In this document: piece by piece, positions 1-7,703 of the stretch
How positions within the stretch are numbered: position 1 is the first letter of the stretch
Layout of the letters: the number at the start of each line of letters is the position of its first letter
Assembly (NCBI RefSeq): GCF_009828855.1
Contig: NZ_WUAG01000001.1
Span: 310,001 to 374,000, forward strand
Length of the DNA stretch: 64,000 nucleotides
Direction of reading: 5' to 3'
Source of the DNA: Psychromonas sp. L1A2
GTDB taxonomy: Bacteria; Pseudomonadota; Gammaproteobacteria; Enterobacterales; Psychromonadaceae
Position numbers and translations under genes: made by a program
The notes under the pieces: generated by a model
Told to the model about the DNA's origin: nothing
The model's database searches: none
Seen by the model: the letters and a program-made list of their open reading frames with translations, nothing else

Positions 1-38
1 ACCCCAACTACCAAATAGGTTAATGTTTGAACATCCAT
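1..38 (-). CDS. Sodium:solute symporter, large subunit (partial, N-terminus only)
   Basis: Only the first 12 codons lie in the window. Reading the minus strand from an ATG at 38, the protein begins MDVQTLTYLVVG, which is how I remember members of the VC_2705-type sodium:solute symporter family beginning. An AGGAGT ribosome-binding site sits at 45-50. It follows the small subunit gene by about 14 bases, so the two are probably cotranscribed. Function (sodium-coupled uptake of a small organic acid such as acetate) is inferred from the family and from the neighbour. Confidence 0.6.
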   Translation of the reverse strand, partial: MDVQTLTYLVVG

Positions 39-52
39 TTTTTTACTCCTTA

Positions 53-322
53 TTATTCGTCAACACCATATTTTTTGTCGAGGGTATTTGATTTTTTTAC
101 ATAGACAAAAATCAATATTAAAAAGACGTAAATGGAACCTTGTTGAGCGAACCAAAATCCTAATTTAAATCCCATAAAACTGAATTCATTTAATATATCA
201 ACGAGTAATATGCCGCACCCAAATGAAACAAAAGCCCAAATAACCAATAATTTGATTACCAGTTTGAGGTTTTCGTTCCAATATCCCTTTGCTTTATCTG
301 AATCTTCAAAGCTCACTGCCAC
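53..322 (-). CDS. DUF4212-type sodium:solute symporter small subunit
   Basis: An 89-residue membrane protein with a soluble start (residues 1-20, including the family-like stretch YWNENLKLV) and two hydrophobic segments (about 21-43 and 56-76), ending in a charged tail. This is the layout of the small partner subunit (DUF4212/TIGR03647-like) encoded just before VC_2705-type sodium:solute symporters, and such a symporter starts 14 bases downstream. The start codon is GTG at 322, chosen because AGGAGA lies directly upstream at 323-328. Family assignment is by recognition; the transported substrate cannot be read from the sequence. Confidence 0.8.
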   Translation of the reverse strand: MAVSFEDSDKAKGYWNENLKLVIKLLVIWAFVSFGCGILLVDILNEFSFMGFKLGFWFAQQGSIYVFLILIFVYVKKSNTLDKKYGVDE

Positions 323-871
323 TCTCCTTAATCTTACTAATGAGAAAGAAACTAAAGCTAATTACATTATTTTGTATTTTAATTAACCATCAATTAAACA
401 AAAAATAAGCATTCACTTTTAATCACTTATTAGTTTTACTGAGAAAGTTATTTATCTTCTAAGTAAATGTGTTGTTAATACTATGTTAATTTATTTACTT
501 TGCTATGGAGGGACAAAGAGCTAGATCATGTTTTACTGAATAAAAAGTGAGCATCTCATCACATTAGTTATCTATAATATTGTTTTTGTGAACACAGGTT
601 GTTTCTCTATAATTTTTTATTACGTGGATGAATAAATAACTCACCTTTTTTATGGGGCTATTAAAAGTTATTAAATATGATTTTTTATGCACTATTTTTG
701 ATTTTAAATTCATATGTATGTAATTAGTAGTAGATTGACTAGGCTGTTATGCAGAAAAAATATAAAATCAGGTTACGTGCTAGGATTAAATCAATAGCAA
801 TTAAATTATTAATAAAATAAAAAGTCATATAGCAATACAGCATATATAGATTTTAGATGGATAAATAAGAT
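323..871. other. Intergenic region between symporter operon and pilU
   Basis: About 550 bases of AT-rich DNA between two divergent genes; it must carry both promoters. A TATAAT hexamer occurs at 573-578 but has no convincing -35 partner. I see no ORF with a good ribosome-binding site, no strong hairpin and no repeat. Confidence 0.5.
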
Positions 872-2035
872 ATGGAATTTGAGACAATGTTAAACGAGTT
901 AGCAAGTAAAGATGGATCTGATCTTTACTTAGCTACTGGTGCACCGCCTTCTGCTAAATTTCAGGGATCACTTATGCCTTTAAGCGATGTTTGTTTTAAA
1001 CCGGGTGAAGTTGGTGAAATCGCTAATGCAATAATGGATGAAGAACAAAAAGTAGAGTTTGCCCATACATTAGAAATGAATCTTGCCATTTCACTCGCGG
1101 GCATAGGGCGCTTTCGTGTCAACATATTCAAACAGCGAAATGATATTTCGATTGTTGCTCGTAATATCAAAATTGAAATTCCGAAGTTTGAAGATTTGAG
1201 ATTACCTGAAGTATTAAAAGAAGTGATCATGTCTAAAAACGGTTTGGTTTTGTTTGTTGGTGCGACGGGGTCTGGTAAATCAACATCATTAGCTGCATTA
1301 ATAGACCATCGTAATACTAACTCTTCTGGCCATATTATTACTATCGAAGATCCTGTTGAGTTTGTACATAGACATAAAAAAAGTATTATTAATCAAAGAG
1401 AAGTAGGAGTCGATACGCGCAGCTTTCATGCCGCATTAAAGAATACTTTGCGCCAAGCACCTGACGTTATTTTGATTGGTGAAATACGTGATAAAGAAAC
1501 AATGGAGCATGCTTTAGCTTTTTCTGAAACAGGGCATCTAGTGCTTTCTACATTGCATGCGAATAATGCAAACCAAGCAATAGATCGCATCATTAACTTT
1601 TTTCCTGAAGAACGACGTTTACAATTATTAATTGATTTAGGCAATAATCTTCGATCTTTTGTTTCACAACGTTTGGTTCGAACTATTGACGGTAAAAGAT
1701 GTGCTGCTATTGAAGTTATGATGGGCACATTAACTATTCGAGATATGATCAAAAGAGGTCAATTTGAAAAGCTAAAAGAAATAATGGAAAAATCTAAAGA
1801 GTTAGGTATGCAAACTTTTGATGGTGCATTATTTGAATTAGTGAATGAAGGTTTGATTACTAAAGAAGAAGCGATTAAAAACTCTGACTCTCCGACCAAC
1901 TTAGCACTTAAATTTAAGTTGGATAAAGGCAATGGCGAAGATGACGAAGAGGATAATAAAAAACAAGCGAGTAGTTTAAGCCTTGAAGAAGAACGTCCTA
2001 GTATGCCTGATATAAATGATCTCACTTTTTCATAA
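872..2035 (+). CDS. pilU: Type IV pilus retraction ATPase PilU
   Basis: A 387-residue cytoplasmic ATPase of the PilT/PilU branch of the secretion ATPase superfamily. It powers or assists retraction of type IV pili. The N-terminal PAS-like domain starts MEFETMLNELASKDGSDLYL; the Walker A motif GATGSGKST is near residue 130, an Asp box (IEDPVEF) and Walker B (DVILIGEIRD) follow, and a His box contains LSTLHANNANQA. The acidic C-terminal tail (GEDDEEDN) is longer than in PilT. Closeness to Pseudomonas PilU (ELxxxGGSDL start, LRQAPDVI) rather than PilT decides the name. It stands alone here: no pilT is next to it. A rho-independent terminator follows at 2063. Confidence 0.9.
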   Translation: MEFETMLNELASKDGSDLYLATGAPPSAKFQGSLMPLSDVCFKPGEVGEIANAIMDEEQKVEFAHTLEMNLAISLAGIGRFRVNIFKQRNDISIVARNIKIEIPKFEDLRLPEVLKEVIMSKNGLVLFVGATGSGKSTSLAALIDHRNTNSSGHIITIEDPVEFVHRHKKSIINQREVGVDTRSFHAALKNTLRQAPDVILIGEIRDKETMEHALAFSETGHLVLSTLHANNANQAIDRIINFFPEERRLQLLIDLGNNLRSFVSQRLVRTIDGKRCAAIEVMMGTLTIRDMIKRGQFEKLKEIMEKSKELGMQTFDGALFELVNEGLITKEEAIKNSDSPTNLALKFKLDKGNGEDDEEDNKKQASSLSLEEERPSMPDINDLTFS

Positions 2036-2062
2036 TCTATCATTAATTATCTATCTAAAAAT

Positions 2063-2082
2063 AAGCGCTTCGGCGCTTTTTT
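2063..2082 (+). terminator. Rho-independent terminator after pilU
   Basis: A 6-bp perfect stem AAGCGC / GCGCTT closed by a TTCG tetraloop and followed by a run of T. It begins 28 bases after the pilU stop codon. Confidence 0.85.
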
Positions 2083-2188
2083 ATTATAAAAAATTTAATA
2101 ATAAGCGCATAAAATACTTATACCATTCCGCCTAATTATGTGATCTAATGTATTTAATTATTAACTGATTATATTCTCTTGGTGACGT

Positions 2189-2668
2189 ATGAAAAAACAT
2201 GATTTTTCTGAATTGGCCAAAACACATAAAAGTGTTCGTATGAGACTGCGTTATTCTGCTCTAGCGCACTTTCAAGAAGGCAGCTCTCGTACCGATATCG
2301 CTAAATTTCTTAAAGTGAGCCGTACTAGTGTTAATAAATGGATATCTCAATATCATCAAAATGGATTGGATGGATTAATTGATAAAAAGACAACTGGACG
2401 TTCCTTACGATTATCTGAAATCCAATCACTTCAACTAATTCAATATATTAATGAATATACAAAAAATGATAAGGGTGGCCGATTAGTAGGCACTGATATC
2501 CAGTTGTTTATTGCTGATAATTTTGGCCATCAATACCACCTTTCAAGTGTCTACAAATTACTTCACCGTTTAGGTTTTTCATGGATAACCTCTCGCTCTA
2601 AGCACCCAAAACAGTCCCTTGAAGTTCAAGAAGATTTTAAAAAAATTCCAAATAAAAATGATCCTTAA
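2189..2668 (+). CDS. IS630 transposase, N-terminal part (orfA)
   Basis: 159 residues. The first half is a helix-turn-helix DNA-binding region (FQEGSSRTDIAKFLKVSRTS, about residues 30-50), followed by a second winged-helix-like part (HQYHLSSVYKLLHRLGFSW) typical of IS630 transposases. The frame runs to a stop at 2668 after the sequence EDFKKIPNKNDP, whereas the rest of the protein continues in the next frame from about 2640. Seven A residues at 2639-2645 mark the likely slip site. A full transposase would need a +1 (or -2) shift there. Confidence 0.85.
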   Translation: MKKHDFSELAKTHKSVRMRLRYSALAHFQEGSSRTDIAKFLKVSRTSVNKWISQYHQNGLDGLIDKKTTGRSLRLSEIQSLQLIQYINEYTKNDKGGRLVGTDIQLFIADNFGHQYHLSSVYKLLHRLGFSWITSRSKHPKQSLEVQEDFKKIPNKNDP

Positions 2669-3215
2669 GATCCCTGGCCATATCTCATTAGATAGAGTCG
2701 ATATCTGGTTACAAGATGAAGCACGTTTTGGACAACAAAATACAACAACAAAGCTATGGGCTAAAACAGGTAGCAGACCATTAGCTGTGAAACAGCAACA
2801 GTTTGAATATGCATATTTATTTGGCTCCGTTTGTGTCACTAATGGGCAATCACAAGCGATGGTAATGCCTTATGTAAATAAAGACATTATGTATGCTCAC
2901 CTGAAACAAATATCCATGAGTACCGCCGAAGATCGGCATGCAGTCATTATTATGGATGGAGCTGGTTGGCATACAGAAGATCTTGCGACAGACTTTAATA
3001 ATGTTAGCGTAATTAAGCTTCCTCCGTACTCTCCAGAACTAAATCCGATAGAACAAGTGTGGAGCTGGTTGCGTCAACATCATTTAGCTAATCGTTGTTT
3101 TAATGGTTATGAATCAATTGTGGATGCGGTTTGTTATGCATGGAATGACTTTGTAAGTGATAGTCAAAGAGTAATAAAAATGTGCACTAGGGATTGGATG
3201 AATCTGATCAACTAA
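2619..3215 (+). CDS. IS630 transposase, catalytic DDE part (orfB)
   Basis: 198 residues in the frame after orfA. It carries the DDE nuclease domain: the first Asp in DIWLQDEARFG, the second in VIIMDGAGWH, and the Glu in LPPYSPELNPIEQVWSWLR, all hallmark IS630 motifs. The ORF can start at TTG 2619 but has no convincing ribosome-binding site, so it is probably made by frameshifting at the A7 run of orfA. Its stop codon lies inside the right inverted repeat. All catalytic motifs are intact, so the element may still be active if the shift works. Confidence 0.85.
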   Translation: MKFKKILKKFQIKMILKIPGHISLDRVDIWLQDEARFGQQNTTTKLWAKTGSRPLAVKQQQFEYAYLFGSVCVTNGQSQAMVMPYVNKDIMYAHLKQISMSTAEDRHAVIIMDGAGWHTEDLATDFNNVSVIKLPPYSPELNPIEQVWSWLRQHHLANRCFNGYESIVDAVCYAWNDFVSDSQRVIKMCTRDWMNLIN

Positions 3216-3310
3216 TTAGGCGGAATGGTATTACTAGCAATTTATAGCCGATTTTAGATTTATTTAATTAAGTAACTAATTACTGTTGGGGGCTGTTCGT
3301 TATTTTAAAA

Positions 3311-3382
3311 TATAGAGAATATAGAGAATATAGAGAATATAGAGAATATAGAGAATATAGAGAATATAGAGAATATAGAGAA
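3311..3382. repeat. 9-bp tandem repeat, 8 exact copies
   Basis: The unit TATAGAGAA is repeated eight times without any change. It lies in non-coding DNA between the IS630 element and the tRNA-Asp cluster. Such a perfect array is expected to vary in copy number by slippage. Confidence 0.97.
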
Positions 3383-3465
3383 AGAAGAATTAGATGATAT
3401 TTTAATCTTTATTTTGCAGAGAATTAAAAAGTTTAGATAAGATAAAAATAACTTTTATACACTGT

Positions 3466-3542
3466 TGGCGGAGTGGACGGGACTCGAACCCGCGACCCCC
3501 GGCGTGACAGGCCGGTATTCTAACCAACTGAACTACCACTCC
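3466..3542 (-). tRNA. tRNA-Asp (GTC), copy 5 of 5 in transcription order
   Basis: A 77-base tRNA with encoded CCA. The acceptor stem GGAGTGG pairs with CCACTCC, the anticodon loop CTGTCAC contains GTC, and the T arm has GGTTCGAGTCC. The last gene of the array on the minus strand. No clear terminator follows. Confidence 0.97.
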
Positions 3543-3569
3543 TCCGAGTGTATAACAGTTTTATCGCTT

Positions 3570-3610
3570 TTCGGTTTATAACCGTCGGTGTGACAGACCG
3601 CTTAACCACT
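3570..3610 (-). pseudogene. Decayed tRNA-Asp-like fragment in tRNA spacer
   Basis: Read on the minus strand, this spacer holds GGTTAAGCGGTCTGTCACACCG-like sequence: the end of a D loop, then an anticodon arm with the intact CTGTCAC loop and four of five stem pairs, then a short T-arm-like hairpin (CGGTT/AACCG). There is no acceptor stem. It looks like a remnant of a sixth tRNA-Asp copy. Confidence 0.55.
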
Positions 3611-3648
3611 TTATTTTAGATCGTTGTGGTAACGATTTAACACACTGT

Positions 3649-3725
3649 TGGCGGAGTGGACGGGACTCGAACCCGCGACCCCCGGCGTGACAGGCCGGTA
3701 TTCTAACCAACTGAACTACCACTCC
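3649..3725 (-). tRNA. tRNA-Asp (GTC), copy 4 of 5
   Basis: Identical to its neighbours over 77 bases including CCA; anticodon GTC in loop CTGTCAC. It is separated from the next downstream copy by 106 bases that include the tRNA-like remnant. Confidence 0.97.
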
Positions 3726-3799
3726 ACGAGTGTGTTACAGTTATTTCTTTGTAAATTATTACTGGTGAAATAAACCATTTAGCTTTTATATAATACTGT

Positions 3800-3876
3800 T
3801 GGCGGAGTGGACGGGACTCGAACCCGCGACCCCCGGCGTGACAGGCCGGTATTCTAACCAACTGAACTACCACTCC
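3800..3876 (-). tRNA. tRNA-Asp (GTC), copy 3 of 5
   Basis: Same 77-base sequence with encoded CCA and GTC anticodon. The spacer to the next downstream copy is 74 bases. Confidence 0.97.
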
Positions 3877-3935
3877 ACTGGAGTATTACAGTTCAAGCTT
3901 TGATAATTATCTATTACATTTGCAAGCAAATGAGT

Positions 3936-4012
3936 TGGCGGAGTGGACGGGACTCGAACCCGCGACCCCCGGCGTGACAGGCCGGTATTCTAACCAACTG
4001 AACTACCACTCC
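3936..4012 (-). tRNA. tRNA-Asp (GTC), copy 2 of 5
   Basis: Same 77-base sequence with encoded CCA and GTC anticodon. The spacer to the next downstream copy is 59 bases. Confidence 0.97.
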
Positions 4013-4099
4013 ACGTGATAATCATCAGTTCAACTTTAGATTTTGCTAGATAGTATTGCCAATTCTAAATTTATAAAACTGAATTTATAAAAAAAGTGT

Positions 4100-4176
4100 T
4101 GGCGGAGTGGACGGGACTCGAACCCGCGACCCCCGGCGTGACAGGCCGGTATTCTAACCAACTGAACTACCACTCC
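4100..4176 (-). tRNA. tRNA-Asp (GTC), copy 1 of 5, promoter-proximal
   Basis: The first gene of the array on the minus strand, directly behind the promoter at 4221-4249. Same 77-base sequence with encoded CCA and GTC anticodon. Confidence 0.97.
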
Positions 4177-4199
4177 AGCAAAATCAACGTTACATAATA

Positions 4200-4236
4200 T
4201 GCAACTCCGTTGAGGCGCAGATAATACGGAGTTGCA
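4200..4236. repeat. 11-bp perfect inverted repeat overlapping tRNA promoter
   Basis: TGCAACTCCGT at 4200-4210 is perfectly inverted at 4226-4236, with 15 bases between. The arms flank the start-site region and touch the -10 box, so this could be an operator or a DNA/RNA hairpin. Confidence 0.75.
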
Positions 4237-4249
4237 GGTACTGAGTCAA
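4221..4249 (-). promoter_or_regulatory. Sigma70 promoter of the tRNA-Asp array
   Basis: On the minus strand TTGACT (4249-4244) and TATTAT (4226-4221) are separated by exactly 17 bases, a near-consensus sigma70 promoter. The bases after the -10 box (CTGCGCC) are GC-rich, as in discriminators of stable-RNA promoters under stringent control. Transcription would start near 4214, about 38 bases before the first tRNA. Confidence 0.8.
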
Positions 4250-4320
4250 TAACGAAAAACAAAAAAAGCACAATATTTATAGGCTAACGCGTCTGACTGC
4301 TCATTTTATGCTCATAGCGT

Positions 4321-5631
4321 TTATTTTTTAGCATTATTTTCATCTATTTCTAATGGTTTTAGATGTTCAGTAGATAAATCGTCTAATGATAGTTCGCCAT
4401 TTTCTAGTAATTTCTTTCGTTTTCTTTTGAGAATAAATAAAACGACAAAGATACTGATAATAATGATGACGATTAAAATTAAAACGAAAATCCATAAGTA
4501 CTGAAATGTTTGTGCTATTTCGATTTCTTCTGATTCAATAGTTTTTGATTCTAAGTCCGTTATAGTTGGTTCTGCTGCTGAAGTTGCTATTGTGCTTTCA
4601 ATCACCTTAACCGGTGCTCTCGCTACTTCAAATTTATATTCTGGTAGTTGAAAGCTTAGCTCTCGTCCATCTATTGCTGTTGCAAATACTTCGCCTGAAT
4701 AGGTGTAATTTTTATAGGGCAGTTTTACTTTAATGGTTGTTGTATCATTTTCTAATATTTGATCGGCAAGGTGTACAATTAATTGTTTCGTATCACTTTC
4801 ATTATTTCCAGTAATTAAACTATCTATCACCACTGAATTTGGATCTATTTCTAATGGGTCAACAACAAAAGTAAACTCTACACTGCTTTGATTATCACTA
4901 AGTTGTTCTATTTTATAACTAAGCGGTTGAGGGAAAACAACCATATCAGCATTAAAAGTACGTATAAAAATATTATTCTTGGTTTTAATATTAACTAAAT
5001 AACGCCCTGGGGTTAAATCCATAAACAAGCGAGTACTGAGCTTGCCATCGAAAGGCAATGAATCATAAGATTGACCATCATCTTTATAAAGTGCGATGGA
5101 TTTTTGAGTGTCATTCGATAACTTATCACTGTTAATTAGTGAAACGGTTAATCGCGCGTTATTTAATAAATCTTTATCAGTCATTACCTGACCATCATTT
5201 ATTAAAGAAATATAAGAAGTAAGGTATTCCTTGTTATAAACTTTGAGTGGTAGTTTTTCTACTTTTAAAGTGGTTGGGTTTAATAACTGAATTCGGTTCT
5301 CACCATTTAGTGTGGCGATTGCTTGCCATGGCCCCGGCATAGGGTTCTGTATTGTAATAATGTCTTGGTTTCTATTGTTAAACCATGCCACTGTTTCTGG
5401 TGGATGGCGTTGTGCATACCACTTACTACCATCGGGTTTAACAAGCACGATTTTTTGTGCATGAGATGGATGATTTAATATAATCGTGACTTGTTGAGTA
5501 TTAGGATCAATTCTAAAGCGATTATCAAGTAAAGGGATATCATTTGGTGCATAAATGGTATGTGCCATTGTACTCATCGTTGTGAGAATGAGTAATGTAA
5601 ATACTATCCACTTTTTACTGATTATCGCCAT
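4321..5631 (-). CDS. TIGR03503-like membrane-anchored protein
   Basis: A protein of about 436 residues of unknown function. It has an N-terminal signal sequence (hydrophobic to the STMAHT region, about residue 24), a large periplasmic part rich in beta-type sequence, one C-terminal membrane segment (about residues 384-408, IFVLILIVIIIISIFVVLFI) and a short basic and acidic cytoplasmic tail. It resembles the TIGR03503 family of conserved proteins from Vibrio/Shewanella-type bacteria; this is recognition of overall pattern, not a search result. The ATG at 5631 was chosen because AGGA lies eight bases upstream; a TTG at 5637 is also open. It overlaps the end of dnaQ by about ten bases, so the two are likely cotranscribed. 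Confidence 0.7.
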   Translation of the reverse strand: MAIISKKWIVFTLLILTTMSTMAHTIYAPNDIPLLDNRFRIDPNTQQVTIILNHPSHAQKIVLVKPDGSKWYAQRHPPETVAWFNNRNQDIITIQNPMPGPWQAIATLNGENRIQLLNPTTLKVEKLPLKVYNKEYLTSYISLINDGQVMTDKDLLNNARLTVSLINSDKLSNDTQKSIALYKDDGQSYDSLPFDGKLSTRLFMDLTPGRYLVNIKTKNNIFIRTFNADMVVFPQPLSYKIEQLSDNQSSVEFTFVVDPLEIDPNSVVIDSLITGNNESDTKQLIVHLADQILENDTTTIKVKLPYKNYTYSGEVFATAIDGRELSFQLPEYKFEVARAPVKVIESTIATSAAEPTITDLESKTIESEEIEIAQTFQYLWIFVLILIVIIIISIFVVLFILKRKRKKLLENGELSLDDLSTEHLKPLEIDENNAKK

Positions 5632-6338
5632 AAACAATTTCCTGATTTTTGTACTAAATCTAAACGTGATTCATGCTCGGTTAACTCTTCTTGGCTAGCA
5701 TGAATGATTGATAAAGGTGATAAATTTTGACGTAAGCGTCGACCAGTATTATTTTTACCTGATTCATTATTCGCTAAGTTTAAGTCCTTTTGGCCGCCTG
5801 ACATCAGTAAATAAACATCTGCCAAAATTTCCGCATCTAATAAAGCGCCGTGTAATACTCGGTGTTTAGTATCAATACCGTAACGGTCACATAAAATATC
5901 AAGATTGTTCCGTTTACCGGGGAACATTCTTTTAGCCATTGCTAATGTATCGGTCACTGTCGCAATTTCTTCAGTGGGTTGGGTCTTTTTATTTAAAAAA
6001 CGGAACTCTTGATCCATGAAACCAACATCAAAGGGCGCGTTATGAATGACTAAATCTGCACCTTTAATAAAATCAATGAACTCATCTGCTATTTCTGCAA
6101 AGCGAGGTTTGTCGTATAAAAACTCATCTGTAATACCATGAACCGCCATTGCCTCTGGATCAATCAACATATCCGGTTGAATATACACATGGTAATGACG
6201 ACCAGTTAAACGGCGATTAATGACTTCAACACAACCTATTTCAATAATGCGATGTCCTACATAAATGAGCCCATCTTTATTCATACCTGTTGTTTCAGTA
6301 TCTAATACAACTTGTCGGGTGAGTTTACTTGTGTTCAT
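5622..6338 (-). CDS. dnaQ: DNA polymerase III epsilon subunit (proofreading 3'-5' exonuclease)
   Basis: 238 residues. DnaQ binds the alpha subunit and removes misincorporated bases. The DEDDh exonuclease motifs are visible: ExoI VVLDTETTG (about residues 10-18), ExoII VIHNAPFDVGFMDQEF (about residue 97 on), and ExoIII HGALLDAEILADVYL with its catalytic His and Asp (about 163-177). The C-terminal tail for binding alpha is present. It is divergent from rnhA, 93 bases away, as in Escherichia coli and many relatives. Confidence 0.95.
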   Translation of the reverse strand: MNTSKLTRQVVLDTETTGMNKDGLIYVGHRIIEIGCVEVINRRLTGRHYHVYIQPDMLIDPEAMAVHGITDEFLYDKPRFAEIADEFIDFIKGADLVIHNAPFDVGFMDQEFRFLNKKTQPTEEIATVTDTLAMAKRMFPGKRNNLDILCDRYGIDTKHRVLHGALLDAEILADVYLLMSGGQKDLNLANNESGKNNTGRRLRQNLSPLSIIHASQEELTEHESRLDLVQKSGNCLWR

Positions 6339-6431
6339 TGATATCTCTATTTATAGTTGTTGCGTATTTTAGCTGCTTAAGCTGCAGAATTTTCTGCTGA
6401 CTAGTCTAACAAAATTTATGTGATGATATTA

Positions 6432-6893
6432 ATGAAAAAAATTCAACTTTATACAGATGGTTCATGTCTTGGTAATCCAGGGCCAGGTGGTTATGGCGCA
6501 ATTTTAGTGTTTAACGAACATCGTCGTGAATTGTCAGAAGGTTACGAAAGAACCACTAATAATAGAATGGAAATGTTGGCATGTGTAAAAGGCTTAGAGA
6601 GTTTAACAGAAGTTTGTGAGGTTGATGTTACCACCGATAGTCAATATGTTCGCCAAGGTATCACACAATGGATACATAATTGGAAAAAACGTGGTTGGAA
6701 GACAGCGGCTAAAGCACCGGTGAAAAATGTTGATTTATGGAAAGCGTTAGATGCTGCACAAGAGAAACATACTGTAAGATGGCATTGGGTTAAAGGCCAT
6801 TCAGGTCACCCTGAAAATGAACGTTGTGATGACTTAGCTCGTGAAGCTGCAGAAGCAAATCCAACTCAACCTGATGAAGGTTTTGATGGTTAA
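6432..6893 (+). CDS. rnhA: Ribonuclease HI
   Basis: 153 residues, the usual length. It hydrolyses the RNA strand of RNA-DNA hybrids. The catalytic carboxylates are visible: Asp in [16 protein letters not shown], Glu in [10 protein letters not shown], Asp in [10 protein letters not shown] and the late Asp in [11 protein letters not shown]; the basic handle region is [18 protein letters not shown]. Starts at GTG 6420 and ATG 6423 are also in frame, but ATG 6432 gives the start expected from E. coli RnhA. It is divergent from dnaQ and convergent with the methyltransferase gene, only 38 bases away. Confidence 0.95.
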   Translation: MKKIQLYTDGSCLGNPGPGGYGAILVFNEHRRELSEGYERTTNNRMEMLACVKGLESLTEVCEVDVTTDSQYVRQGITQWIHNWKKRGWKTAAKAPVKNVDLWKALDAAQEKHTVRWHWVKGHSGHPENERCDDLAREAAEANPTQPDEGFDG

Positions 6894-6931
6894 GCATTCA
6901 AAGAATGAACTAAGGTTGCCTCGTTATTAAG

Positions 6932-7666
6932 TTAATTTAGCTTTTTTGAATGAGATTGTTTTGTGGCGACGGGCTGATTATTAATAATAGTTCTTCTGAA
7001 TTCAAAGCTAGATTTAACAGGTGTCATAGGAGTCGTACGTTTTTTTGCTACGATAAAATAAACACTACAGAAAAAAGATAAATAGCGTTGCCCTGTATTT
7101 TCTATCAGCGATAATAATGGGCCTTCAGGCTGCGCTGAAATATAGTCAAAGTGTTGTTTGTTTTTTATTTCGAACCCTAATAAATGTAGCCAATCAATGA
7201 CTCGGTTGGGTGAGAATAAGCGTGCAGTTTGAGTGTTTTGAGGCGTTAATAATGAACGTAACCCAAAGAAACTATAAGGGTTATAGCCGCTGATCACTAA
7301 CGTACCATCCAATGTTAATATGCGATCTATTTCTCGTAATAGCTGATGAGGATCACTCGAAAAATCGAGTTCATGTACCAAAATACACAAATCGATAGTA
7401 GAGTCTTGAAAAGGTAAGTCATGTAAATCACTTTTTAAACCGATATCGGTACCGTCTTCTGCACAGTTTATTTGATGGCGAATAGGGCATTTATCGGTTT
7501 TTAATTGTGTACTTAAATGTCCTAACTTTAATAGATGATAGCCGAAACAATGTGATATTGCGTTATTAACAAGTTGTTGAGTCTGTGCTTGTAAATGTTC
7601 ACCATTACTTAATTGTAACCAATCAGTAATCGGAGTTAAGATGCGTGATGTTTTTGCTATTTTCAT
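6932..7666 (-). CDS. yafS: SAM-dependent methyltransferase, YafS-like
   Basis: A 244-residue class I methyltransferase of unknown substrate. The Methyltransf_11-type core is seen around DLHDLPFQDSTIDLCILVHEL and the following LLREIDRILTLDGTLVISGY. The position between rnhA and gloB is exactly that of E. coli yafS, which supports the symbol. The start is ATG 7666, preceded by GGAGG; an upstream TTG at 7681 is less likely. It is divergent from gloB with 37 bases between start codons, so their promoters must overlap. Confidence 0.8.
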   Translation of the reverse strand: MKIAKTSRILTPITDWLQLSNGEHLQAQTQQLVNNAISHCFGYHLLKLGHLSTQLKTDKCPIRHQINCAEDGTDIGLKSDLHDLPFQDSTIDLCILVHELDFSSDPHQLLREIDRILTLDGTLVISGYNPYSFFGLRSLLTPQNTQTARLFSPNRVIDWLHLLGFEIKNKQHFDYISAQPEGPLLSLIENTGQRYLSFFCSVYFIVAKKRTTPMTPVKSSFEFRRTIINNQPVATKQSHSKKLN

Positions 7667-7703
7667 ATGCCTCCACCCCAAACTTTAAAAGTTGAGAAAA
7701 ATT

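Larger units (their letters stand above)
2121..3230 (+). mobile_element. IS630-family insertion sequence, complete with inverted repeats
   Basis: Bases 2121-2138 (TACCATTCCGCCTAATTA) are perfectly inverted at 3213-3230. The outermost TA on each side (2121-2122 and 3229-3230) is best read as the TA target duplication typical of IS630/Tc1-like elements, giving an element of about 1.1 kb at 2123-3228. The transposase is encoded in two overlapping frames. Because both ends are intact and identical, the insertion looks recent. It sits between pilU and the tRNA-Asp cluster and disrupts no recognisable gene. Confidence 0.9.

Noticed and set aside
3466-4176. Regularly spaced 77-base direct repeats that look like a CRISPR array
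   Set aside because: The repeats are complete tRNA-Asp genes with CCA ends; spacers vary from 59 to 106 bases and no cas gene is present.
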